Source: CAKZRD01 sp038886595
Lineage (GTDB): Archaea; Nanobdellota; Nanobdellia; Pacearchaeales; GW2011-AR1
Length of the DNA stretch: 26,357 nt
NCBI GenBank assembly: GCA_038886595.1
Contig: JAWALV010000003.1
Span: forward strand, 1-26,357
Direction of reading: 5' to 3'
Numbering within the stretch: the first letter of the stretch is position 1; each line of letters starts with the position of its first letter. Shown piece after piece: positions 13,997-20,856 of the stretch. Both the position numbers and the translations under genes were made by a program. A model generated the notes under the pieces. That model saw only the letters and a program-made list of their open reading frames with translations. It was not told the DNA's origin and did no database searches.

Positions 13997-15130
13997 TCAA
14001 ATTTTTAAATCTTCCTCTTTTCCTGTTTCCAAATTTTTTATTTTAAATTTTTTAGTTTTAACTTCGTTTTCGCCGACAAAAAGGACTTTTTTTATTTTTT
14101 TTGAGTTTGCATATTCAAGAGCTTTTGTTGGGGGTTTGTTTGAGATAAAATCCACAATAAAATTTTTTTCTCTCAGTTTTTGAGATAGTTCTATTGCTTC
14201 TTTGTCTTTTTCAAGAGAAACAATCAAATAAACCTCCTCGTCTAAATCAACTTTTGCAACTAAAAAAATTGGCTCTAAACCAAGGGAAATTCCTGTTGAT
14301 TGAACTCCATTGACTAAATAGCTTCCACCACCAGAAAGAGAAACATTTAGTTTGTCTGAATAAATTTCAAAAACACTTCCGTTGTAATAACTAAGTCCTC
14401 TTACCAAATTTGGTTTGAAAAAAACATCAAATCCAAAATAAGCACAATATTTTTTTAATTCATCAATTTCTTTAAATGATTTATATTTTGAAAAAAACTT
14501 TTCATTCTTGCTAAAAATCTCTAAAATTTTTTCTGCTTTTAATTCTTTAAGTTTTTCTTTAACTTCATTTTCACTTATCTTTCCAATTTTGTCTAGCTCT
14601 CTCAAAACTTGTTCCCTATTTTCTTTTTTTATTTTTTGTTCTTCCAAAATTTCATCGAGAAGTTTTCTATTATTCACAAAAATCCTTACGGGAATTTTCA
14701 ATTTATCAAAACACTCTTTTGCCAAGCACAAAACTTCTGCTTCATCTTTTATTGTACTTCCGACGACATCAACATCACATTGAATAAATTGTCTTAATCT
14801 ACCTTTTCTTATAGGTTCGTCACGAAAAACATAGCCGATTTGATATCTTTTGAAAGGGAGTTTTTGGTTTTTTGCAATTCTTTTTAATTGAAAAGTAAAT
14901 TCATAACGCAAAGCAAGATTTCTTTCACCCCTATCTTTCAGCTTAAAAATGTCTCTGACAGCCTCATCATTTTGATTATTTCCTCTGACAAATTCTTCAT
15001 ATTCTATAATAGGAGTTTCAGCAGGCTCAAAGCCATATTTTTTGAAAACTTTTTTTATAATCTCAATTATTTTTTCTCTTCTTTTTGCTTCTTCTCCTAA
15101 AAAATCTCGAAAACCTTTAACTTCTTCCAT
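13997..15130 (-). CDS. hisS: Histidyl-tRNA synthetase
   Basis: A class II synthetase charging tRNA-His. At 377 residues it is somewhat shorter than the usual 420 or so. The N terminus VKGFRDFLG is typical. Motif 2 is visible as YVFRDEPIRKGRLRQFIQCD, the histidine-A loop as LVRGLSYYNGSVFEI, and motif 3 near GISLGLEPI. A short anticodon-binding domain (EVYLIVSLEKDKEAIELSQK and onwards) follows. Its ATG lies 14 nt inside the end of the phosphatase-like gene. The tRNA-His gene lies just upstream on the same strand, so the synthetase and its substrate tRNA are probably made from one promoter. It ends in TGA. Confidence 0.95.
   Translation of the reverse strand: MEEVKGFRDFLGEEAKRREKIIEIIKKVFKKYGFEPAETPIIEYEEFVRGNNQNDEAVRDIFKLKDRGERNLALRYEFTFQLKRIAKNQKLPFKRYQIGYVFRDEPIRKGRLRQFIQCDVDVVGSTIKDEAEVLCLAKECFDKLKIPVRIFVNNRKLLDEILEEQKIKKENREQVLRELDKIGKISENEVKEKLKELKAEKILEIFSKNEKFFSKYKSFKEIDELKKYCAYFGFDVFFKPNLVRGLSYYNGSVFEIYSDKLNVSLSGGGSYLVNGVQSTGISLGLEPIFLVAKVDLDEEVYLIVSLEKDKEAIELSQKLREKNFIVDFISNKPPTKALEYANSKKIKKVLFVGENEVKTKKFKIKNLETGKEEDLKI
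14000..14010 (-). promoter_or_regulatory. TATA-like box inside the end of hisS
   Basis: GATTTAAAAAT on the minus strand lies about 42 nt before the ATG at 13963. A start site 25 nt downstream would leave a leader of about 17 nt, long enough for the GGAG ribosome binding site. The box overlaps the last hisS codons. Confidence 0.4.
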
Positions 15131-15539
15131 ATTCTTTTTTCAGCTGTTCATTTAGTTCATCGCATTTTTTCATAATCTCTTTTATTATTTCTTTTATCTC
15201 TTTTACATTTTCTAGTTTAGTATCACGAATTTTCCAAAAAATTATTTTTTTTACAGCACTAACATTATTGAATAAAATTTCCGGAATATCATCTGCGACA
15301 ACAACAATTAAATCTTGCCATCTAAGTAAAGCAGTTGTCAAAGCCCTTGGTTTTCTTTTAAGAGATATTTCTATTCCAAATTCTTTTGATATATTTACAA
15401 TTTCTTCGTTTGTCTTTGTTCCTCTAAAAATTCCAGCACTTCTGATTTTTATTTTTTTATTTTTGTTTATTTTTCTAAAATAAGCTTCGGCTATTCTGCT
15501 TCTAAATTTGTTGAATTTGCAAACGAATAAGATGTTCAT
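15117..15539 (-). CDS. Low-molecular-weight tyrosine phosphatase-like protein
   Basis: The 140-residue product has the LMW-PTP/arsenate reductase fold signature at its start: VCKFNKFRSRIAEAYF, with the CX5R phosphate loop intact (Cys7, Arg13). RSAGIF follows at the usual place. A possible general-acid Asp lies in KIRDTK, though the normal Asp-Pro is not present. The KFNKF loop is unlike the classical CxGNxCRS, so substrate and activity are uncertain. The open frame extends back to 15596, but that part is the antisense of the tRNA-His gene. ATG 15539 starts on the first beta strand. It lies between tRNA-His (8 nt away) and hisS (14-nt overlap). Confidence 0.82.
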   Translation of the reverse strand: MNILFVCKFNKFRSRIAEAYFRKINKNKKIKIRSAGIFRGTKTNEEIVNISKEFGIEISLKRKPRALTTALLRWQDLIVVVADDIPEILFNNVSAVKKIIFWKIRDTKLENVKEIKEIIKEIMKKCDELNEQLKKEYGRS

Positions 15540-15547
15540 TTTTAGAG

Positions 15548-15619
15548 GGCGGTAGGTGGGAGTCGAACCCACTTCTGACGAGCCACAGTCGTCCATTCTA
15601 CCGTTGAACTACAACCGCC
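15548..15619 (-). tRNA. tRNA-His (anticodon GTG), G-1 encoded
   Basis: On the minus strand the acceptor GCGGTTG pairs with CTACCGC, leaving one U-U mismatch at 6:67. An extra 5' G (complement of 15619) faces C73, the G-1:C73 pair by which HisRS recognises its tRNA. The anticodon stem GACGA/TCGTC holds loop CTGTGGC, giving GTG. The T arm is GTGGG-TTCGACT-CCCAC. CCA is not encoded. Confidence 0.95.
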
Positions 15620-15643
15620 ATAATTTAATTCTTGAAGAAAGAG

Positions 15644-15651
15644 TATAAAAA
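15644..15651 (-). promoter_or_regulatory. TATA-like box for tRNA-His operon
   Basis: TTTTTATA on the minus strand lies about 28 nt upstream of tRNA-His. No other obvious box precedes the phosphatase-like gene or hisS, so it probably serves all three. Confidence 0.5.
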
Positions 15652-15658
15652 GTTTTTC

Positions 15659-15702
15659 AGAGTTCGGACTAAAATAAAAAATTCTATTAATGCCGAAACT
15701 CT
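15659..15702. other. Imperfect inverted repeat in the divergent gap
   Basis: AGAGTTCGG (15659-15667) can pair with CCGAAACTCT (15693-15702) with one bulged A, leaving an AT-rich loop of 25 nt. It lies upstream of the tRNA-His promoter in the 207-nt gap between that operon and the 15827 gene. It could be an operator or a small RNA hairpin; nothing else supports either. Confidence 0.3.
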
Positions 15703-15796
15703 CTGCAATTTATCATATCTTTTAAAGAAAATAAGTGTTTTTAAAGGTTTTTGTTTGTGTAATAAATGTTATTTTTTAGTAGTGACAAAAGAAAAG

Positions 15797-15805
15797 CTTA
15801 TATAT
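15797..15805 (+). promoter_or_regulatory. TATA-like box for the 15827 gene
   Basis: CTTATATAT is centred about 26 nt before the ATG at 15827, consistent with a leaderless mRNA. A further TTTTTAAAG lies at 15738-15745. Confidence 0.5.
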
Positions 15806-15826
15806 TAGAAAAACCATTTAAAATTT

Positions 15827-16903
15827 ATGGCAAAAGAAAAAACCTTTTTTAGAAGGCCAACGGAAAGAGAAATTCTAAGAGATGAAAATCTTGTTAAAGT
15901 TTATAGACACGGAGGCTTAATAAAAATTCTTGAAAGTTCAGAAGGTCCTTTTCTATTACATTTCAGCTTAATTCCAAACGATTTTTATCGAAATACAAAC
16001 AATTCTTATGAAGCTGCAAAAGAATACTCAAAAAGAGGAGAATTAATCAAAGTAAAACATCCGCAAACTCTTAGCGATTGTGCTTTTTATCAACAGCCTT
16101 TTTATAATTTTTTTATAGAATCTTTAAGACAATCATTTAAAAAAACAAAACTTCCTGACAATAAATTTATTGGTTATTATTTTCAACCACAATGGGTAGA
16201 CAGACAGAGAAGAGAAGTTTTTTTTAAGGATTTATTAGGAGGATTTTTATCTTATTTGTACTTTAGAAAAGCTTCTCCAATAGAAGTTGATGATAGATAT
16301 GTTGGCAATCAAAAAAGAGCAAACCAAGGAACGCAAGTTGTCGTTTCGGTTCCATCGAAGAGAAAAAAGCAAAAAAGATACAGGTTCAAGTTAATAAATG
16401 TTCCTTTTCATAAAAGAGCAAATAATCTTGGAATCTCATTAATGCTAAGGAGTTCAACAGGAAATTTAGAAGAAAGTTTAAGACCTGCGGCAGAACTTTA
16501 TTACATTCAATACAAACCGAGAGAATGGACCCTGGAACCAACTGCAATAAGATTTCTTCCACAAGATATTGCTGCTTATTATGCTATATCTGAAAAACAA
16601 AAAAAAGAAGGTAACAACATAACTGAATTTTTTTCACCTTTTCCTTTTCCTTCTAAGGATTTGCTAGAATTTTACTTAAAATTGTGGAAAAAAACAATAG
16701 TATTTGAACCAAGAGATAAATTGAATAAAGAAAACGAAAACATAAAAAATTATAGATTTCTTTATGAACCAGAAATTTCAAGAGCAATTTCATTATTTTT
16801 GCACAGAAAGGAAAGGGATTTAAACAACCTTTTTTTAAGAGAATTTAAAGAAGAAGATTATTCTTTTTTAGAAGATGAAATTCAGAAAAGTTTGGAAGGC
16901 TAA
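15827..16903 (+). CDS. Conserved-looking soluble protein, unknown
   Basis: I do not recognise this 358-residue protein. It has no signal peptide and no membrane segment, so it should be cytoplasmic. It is rich in aromatic and charged residues (FFRRPTEREILRDENLVKVYRHGG at the start has the look of a folded domain; FYQQPFYNFF, YYFQPQWVDRQRR and YIQYKPREWTLEPTAIRF occur later). A strongly basic stretch SKRKKQKRYRFK at about 177-188 could contact nucleic acid. The composition does not suggest low complexity. It overlaps the downstream GTPase gene by 29 nt and shares its promoter, so the two may work together, perhaps in ribosome assembly. That is guilt by association only. Confidence 0.72.
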   Translation: MAKEKTFFRRPTEREILRDENLVKVYRHGGLIKILESSEGPFLLHFSLIPNDFYRNTNNSYEAAKEYSKRGELIKVKHPQTLSDCAFYQQPFYNFFIESLRQSFKKTKLPDNKFIGYYFQPQWVDRQRREVFFKDLLGGFLSYLYFRKASPIEVDDRYVGNQKRANQGTQVVVSVPSKRKKQKRYRFKLINVPFHKRANNLGISLMLRSSTGNLEESLRPAAELYYIQYKPREWTLEPTAIRFLPQDIAAYYAISEKQKKEGNNITEFFSPFPFPSKDLLEFYLKLWKKTIVFEPRDKLNKENENIKNYRFLYEPEISRAISLFLHRKERDLNNLFLREFKEEDYSFLEDEIQKSLEG

Positions 16904-17729
16904 TCGTCCAAGAAATCTTGAAAACATAGATAAACAAAGGGAAAAATATCCCGATCTAGTTAATAAGGTTATTGAAATAAGTGATGTTGTTCTAGAAATT
17001 TTAGATGCTCGTTTTCCAGAAGAAACAAGAAACAAAGAAATAGAAGAAAAAATAAAATCAATGGGAAAAAGACTGATTTTTGTTCTTAATAAATGCGATT
17101 TGATTGATACAAAAAACGCTTCTCTTCCAGAAGATATAAGGCCATATGTTTTTGTTTCATGTAAAAAAAGATGGGGTTCAAGGATTTTGAGAAATTTAAT
17201 TAAAGATGAAATAAAGTATAGGAACAAAAAATTCAAGAGGGCGCAAGTAGGAATAATTGGTTATCCAAATACAGGTAAATCTTCCTTGATAAATTTCTTA
17301 ACAGGAAAACCTGCTGCAAAAACAGCGCAAGAAGCTGGTTTTACAAAAGGAATACAAAAAGTAAGATTATCTTCAAATATTCTTCTTTTAGATACTCCTG
17401 GAGTAATCCCTTTGGAGAAATATTCTAATGATGACCCTATTTTAATAAAACATCATGCCCTTGTAGGAGCAAGAAATTATGATAAAGTAAAAAATCCTGA
17501 TTTTATTGTTCAAGATTTACTTGAAAAACACTCAAAAGAAGTTTGTGATTTTTACAAAGTTGAAGAAACAAAAAGTGCTGACGAATTTCTAGATAATTTA
17601 GGAAGAAAAAAGAATTTTCTTGTTAAGGGTGGAGAAGTTGATATTGATAGAACTGCTCGTTTGGTTTTGAAAGATTGGCAGGAAGGAAACTTTGTATTAA
17701 AAAAGAATGAAATTTCAAAGGAAAGATAA
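16875..17729 (+). CDS. Circularly permuted GTPase, YlqF/RbgA family
   Basis: A GTPase of the MMR1/HSR1-YRG class, 284 residues. The motifs come in permuted order: DAR (44-46), G4 NKCD (72-75), G5-like VSC (94-96), then the P-loop GYPNTGKSS (129-137) and G3 DTPG (173-176). Family members such as bacterial RbgA and eukaryotic Nog2 act late in large-subunit ribosome assembly, so that role is likely here. The C-terminal region (about 190-284) contains DIDRTARLVLKDWQEG, matching the usual RNA-binding tail end. The gene starts 29 nt inside the unrecognised 358-residue gene and is probably translated from the same mRNA. pyrH follows with its own promoter box. Confidence 0.9.
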   Translation: MKFRKVWKANRPRNLENIDKQREKYPDLVNKVIEISDVVLEILDARFPEETRNKEIEEKIKSMGKRLIFVLNKCDLIDTKNASLPEDIRPYVFVSCKKRWGSRILRNLIKDEIKYRNKKFKRAQVGIIGYPNTGKSSLINFLTGKPAAKTAQEAGFTKGIQKVRLSSNILLLDTPGVIPLEKYSNDDPILIKHHALVGARNYDKVKNPDFIVQDLLEKHSKEVCDFYKVEETKSADEFLDNLGRKKNFLVKGGEVDIDRTARLVLKDWQEGNFVLKKNEISKER

Positions 17730-17750
17730 ATTTTTCTTTCAAAAGCAACT

Positions 17751-17760
17751 CTTATAAATA
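17751..17760 (+). promoter_or_regulatory. TATA-like box for pyrH and rnp3
   Basis: CTTATAAATA is centred about 25 nt before the pyrH ATG at 17780. It should also drive the overlapping downstream gene. Confidence 0.55.
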
Positions 17761-17779
17761 ACCTTTTCTATAGAAAAAT

Positions 17780-18466
17780 ATGAAAAAGAAGGTTGTTGTT
17801 ATTTCCCTCGGTGGGAGCTTAATTGTGCCTAATGAAATAAGATTAGAATATTTGAGAAAATTTAGAGAAGTTATTAAAAAAAATACAAACAAATACAAGT
17901 TCGTTATTGTTTGCGGAGGCGGAAGTGTTGCAAGAAAATACATAAAAGCCTTGGCAGAAGAAGGAAAAAACTATTACATACAAAGTTTAGCTGGAATTTC
18001 TGTGACAAGATTAAATGCAAGATTTATGGCTTATTTTTTCGGTTTTGATCCTACTTGGGGAATTCCTCACGACATGAAGCATGTTAAAAATCTTTTAAAA
18101 AAACATGATATTGTTTTTTGTGGTGCTCTGAGATATGCCCCAAATCAAACTTCAGATGCGACCTCTTTAAAGTTAGCAAGGTTTTTTAAAACATTTTTCA
18201 TAAACTTGACAAATGTTAAAGGACTCTTTGATAAAAATCCATTTGAACACAAAGACGCTAAATTTATTCCAAAGATTTCTATTGATGACTTCCATAAAAT
18301 GATTATGAAAATAGAATATAAACCTGGAATGCATGCCCCAGTGGACACAGCAGCAGCAAAAATAATGAAAAAATACAAAATAAAAAGCTATATTTTAGGA
18401 GATGATGTTAATCAACTAGATAATCTTCTAAATGGAAAGGAATTTGTCGGAACGATAATAGAATGA
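17780..18466 (+). CDS. pyrH: UMP kinase, archaeal type
   Basis: Phosphorylates UMP to UDP with ATP in pyrimidine nucleotide synthesis. It belongs to the amino-acid kinase fold. Visible signatures are VISLGGSLIVP (about 7-17), VCGGGSVARKYI (about 44-55), then FCGALRYAPNQTSDATSLKLA (phosphate-binding, split here across about 113-133) and NLTNVKGLFDKNP (about 142-154). HAPVDTAAAKIM near the end is also typical. At 228 residues it has the family length. The stop TGA overlaps the ATG of the next gene (ATGA), indicating translational coupling. Confidence 0.94.
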   Translation: MKKKVVVISLGGSLIVPNEIRLEYLRKFREVIKKNTNKYKFVIVCGGGSVARKYIKALAEEGKNYYIQSLAGISVTRLNARFMAYFFGFDPTWGIPHDMKHVKNLLKKHDIVFCGALRYAPNQTSDATSLKLARFFKTFFINLTNVKGLFDKNPFEHKDAKFIPKISIDDFHKMIMKIEYKPGMHAPVDTAAAKIMKKYKIKSYILGDDVNQLDNLLNGKEFVGTIIE

Positions 18467-19029
18467 AAACAGACATAAACTTTGTAAAAAGAGAAAATTC
18501 CTTATTTTTTAAAAAAATAAAATCAAAAGAAGAGATAATAGAAAATGATATTTATGAAGGTTATTTTATTGAAGAAAAAGAAGATCAAATAAGAAGAATA
18601 ATAAATTTCTTTAAATCAAAGAATATTAAGAAAAAAATTGCTCTTTTTTCTAAAAACATCGAAGAAATAAGAAGATTTATTGAAACTCTTAACTTTGATT
18701 ATTTGGTTTCTCCAGAATTAAATGAAGGGAAAGACAACTTAAGACAAAGAAGTTCTGGTCTTAACGAATATTTAGCTAGATTATGCTCAAAGAAAAAGAT
18801 CAATATTTTAATAGCTTTATCTTTTTTAGAAGAAAAAAAAGATTCAACGGAAAAAGCAAAGATTATAACAAGAATAATACAAAACATAAAAATATGCAGG
18901 AAAAAAAATTGTGAAATAAAAATTGCTAGTTTTTCAGACAAAAATTTTTTTGAAAAAAAAGAAAGAGAAAGAATTGGTTTTTCTTTAGGTATGTCTTCAC
19001 AACAAGTTTCTAGATGTTGTGTTTTTTAA
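18463..19029 (+). CDS. rnp3: RNase P protein p30 (Rpp30/Rnp3)-like
   Basis: RNase P removes 5' leaders from tRNA precursors; p30 is a PHP/TIM-barrel protein subunit in archaea and eukaryotes. The 188-residue product matches the pattern of the family's second half: LNEYLARLCSKKKINILIALS, a helix with EKAKIITRIIQNIKICRKK, strand IKIASFSDK, and a C-terminal IGFSLGMSSQQV corresponding to the usual G-GM ending. The N-terminal half is less typical and very Lys/Glu-rich, and the protein is slightly shorter than common versions. It overlaps pyrH by 4 nt. Its stop shares TTAA with the end of the extended frame of the convergent surface protein. The identification rests on pattern memory, so a profile match is the deciding check. 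Confidence 0.68.
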   Translation: MKTDINFVKRENSLFFKKIKSKEEIIENDIYEGYFIEEKEDQIRRIINFFKSKNIKKKIALFSKNIEEIRRFIETLNFDYLVSPELNEGKDNLRQRSSGLNEYLARLCSKKKINILIALSFLEEKKDSTEKAKIITRIIQNIKICRKKNCEIKIASFSDKNFFEKKERERIGFSLGMSSQQVSRCCVF

Positions 19030-19211
19030 AATTTTCTCTTTAATAAAATAAACAAAATAATTAATAAAAATATAATGATTAAAATTAACAACAAAAATAA
19101 AAAATATTTTAAAAAAGAGGATTTTTCTTTTCTAACAGTGTTTTCTTTTGTTGTTATTATCTTCTCGGCATCAGAATAATTAATTAAAGATAAAGTAAAA
19201 TTTGAGGTTTT
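19026..19211 (-). other. In-frame membrane-anchor extension after a TAG
   Basis: Directly after the TAG of the 19212-20855 gene the same frame stays open for 61 codons and ends in TAA. The translated stretch starts KTSNFTLSLINYSDAEKI, continues with a Lys/Glu linker, then has a hydrophobic helix of about 24 residues (FLKYFLFLLLILIIIF and on) and ends in KRKF, a typical C-terminal membrane anchor. The TAA lies exactly at the end of the convergent rnp3 gene, sharing TTAA. The stretch therefore looks like the original C terminus of the surface protein, cut off by one stop codon. Confidence 0.7.
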
Positions 19212-20855
19212 CTAATCTTCGATTTGTTTTGGAGAAGGTCTTTTCTTTTTTTCTTTTTCCTCTTTTTTATAATCGACAAAAAAAACTACTTGTTCTGATT
19301 TTTTTTCATCTAAAATACTCGAACAAAATATATTTAAAATATATTTAGAGTTCTCTAAAGTCTTCTCTTCTGAAAAGAAATATTTACCATCAAAATTAAA
19401 AGTTTTATTTTGTCCAAAATTAAGATTATAAAAACAACTTCCTTGTTTATTTATTGAAACATTTATTAATACATTATTTGTTGATATATAAACTGTTCCA
19501 TTTCTTGGTGAATGGATAATAATATTTAGTTCTTCTTCTACCGATCTATTTAAAATTACTGAAAAATTAACACTATCAAAAACAACTTTTGTTCCGTTTG
19601 AAGCATAAACTATTAAAGAATTATTACCTACTGGGGCATTAATTGAAGTGTTGGAGCATGAAGGTAAAGAAATATTCTGTCCTTTATTTAAAGAATAAAA
19701 ACAAGAAGTAGGAGTTCCATTTATAAAATATTTTAAGTTTATCTCATTAAAAGAATAATTAGAATAAAATACTTCATAGTTTTTTGGAGAAATTATTTTT
19801 ATAGAATTTAAAAAATTATTTGGTGGAATTAATTGGCTACATGAAGCATTAGTTCCACCATTTATACCAAGGCATTGCCATAAATAATGGGTTGAATTGT
19901 CCTCGATATCTGAAAAAGTTCCAGTTGCACAAGTGTTTAAACTTGAACCACAAACACCATTTATAGGATTAGCAACACAATCTCCATTTAAACAACCAAA
20001 AAAACACTCTTTAAAAAATTCTGAAATTAATATAGATGGGAAACAAAAGCCAGAAACGCAAGGTTTGTAAGTTGTATTCTTCCAAACTTCGTTTCCTTTG
20101 CAAAAATAAGTTATTGATTTTGGACCACAATCATCATCTTTAGAACATTCAATAATTTTTATTATTTCTTTTTTTGTATTAGTTACTGAAGAAAGGCACT
20201 TGGAATCTTTTGGAATTGTTTCTACAGTTATTTCATTTTCCCCACAAGGAAGAATTTTTGTAAAATTAATTTCTTTTTTTTCTGAGAATTCTAAAAGCAC
20301 GTTTCTAGTTTCGTTTATTTTTCCATTTATTTTTAAAATTACATCTACATTAACAGAGTAATGATCCTTAAGAATAGGTGGAACATAGTTTAAATTTCCT
20401 GCATGATTAATTGGGGAAGAAATTTTTATCTTAAAAAACCATTTATTATTTGAAAGATTCTCTAATTTTAAATCAATAATTTCTGAAGAGCAAATTTCTT
20501 TTTTTGTTAAAAGATTAAATACATCTGGTGCTCTATAATCTCCTGGAACAGTTTCTTTACCTGTAGAGTTTCTTTCAAAAGGAATAAAGCCCTCTTTATA
20601 AATAAAAAGACCATAATGAGTTAGTTGTCCATTATTTGGGTATCTTACATCTATCCAATCATTTAAACCAGAATTAGCAGATAAAAAAAGACTCTGTCCT
20701 TCTGAACAGTCGTTCTTGGAGCATATAAAACCTAGAACACTTACATTATTTATAGGATTATTATTGTATAAAAAATAATTTTTTTGTAAAATATCTGCTG
20801 ATACAAAAGAAAATAATAAAAAATTAATTAAAAGAAATAATAAAATTTTTTTCAT
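19212..20855 (-). CDS. Cys-rich secreted surface protein, ends in TAG
   Basis: A 547-residue exported protein. The start is ATG 20855, which begins a clear signal peptide (MKKILLFLLINFLLFSFVSA) and follows a GGAGGT ribosome binding site; the longer frame back to 20921 lies inside the upstream gene. The N-terminal half has beta-sandwich-like stretches. A Cys-rich part follows at about 240-350 (SKDDDCG, YFCKGN, CVSGFC, GCLNGDC, then NGVCGSS and WQCLGINGGTNASC, a short repeat-type motif known from bacterial surface proteins). Two Ig-like stretches come next (for example SPRNGTVYISTNNVLINVS). The protein ends KKRPSPKQIED, then TAG. An anchor is encoded immediately beyond. It lies 1 nt after the upstream gene, so the two form an operon. 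Binding partner unknown. Confidence 0.8.
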   Translation of the reverse strand: MKKILLFLLINFLLFSFVSADILQKNYFLYNNNPINNVSVLGFICSKNDCSEGQSLFLSANSGLNDWIDVRYPNNGQLTHYGLFIYKEGFIPFERNSTGKETVPGDYRAPDVFNLLTKKEICSSEIIDLKLENLSNNKWFFKIKISSPINHAGNLNYVPPILKDHYSVNVDVILKINGKINETRNVLLEFSEKKEINFTKILPCGENEITVETIPKDSKCLSSVTNTKKEIIKIIECSKDDDCGPKSITYFCKGNEVWKNTTYKPCVSGFCFPSILISEFFKECFFGCLNGDCVANPINGVCGSSLNTCATGTFSDIEDNSTHYLWQCLGINGGTNASCSQLIPPNNFLNSIKIISPKNYEVFYSNYSFNEINLKYFINGTPTSCFYSLNKGQNISLPSCSNTSINAPVGNNSLIVYASNGTKVVFDSVNFSVILNRSVEEELNIIIHSPRNGTVYISTNNVLINVSINKQGSCFYNLNFGQNKTFNFDGKYFFSEEKTLENSKYILNIFCSSILDEKKSEQVVFFVDYKKEEKEKKKRPSPKQIED

Positions 20856-20856
20856 T

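Noticed and set aside
15540..15596. Upstream extension of the phosphatase-like gene
   Set aside because: This part is antisense-free coding only by chance: it covers the tRNA-His gene on the same strand and does not resemble the family N terminus.
15766..15852. 28-codon ORF with a TATA-like box at 15738-15745
   Set aside because: The spacing is right, but the ORF is very short, overlaps the 15827 start and shows no recognisable feature. The box may be a second promoter for that gene.
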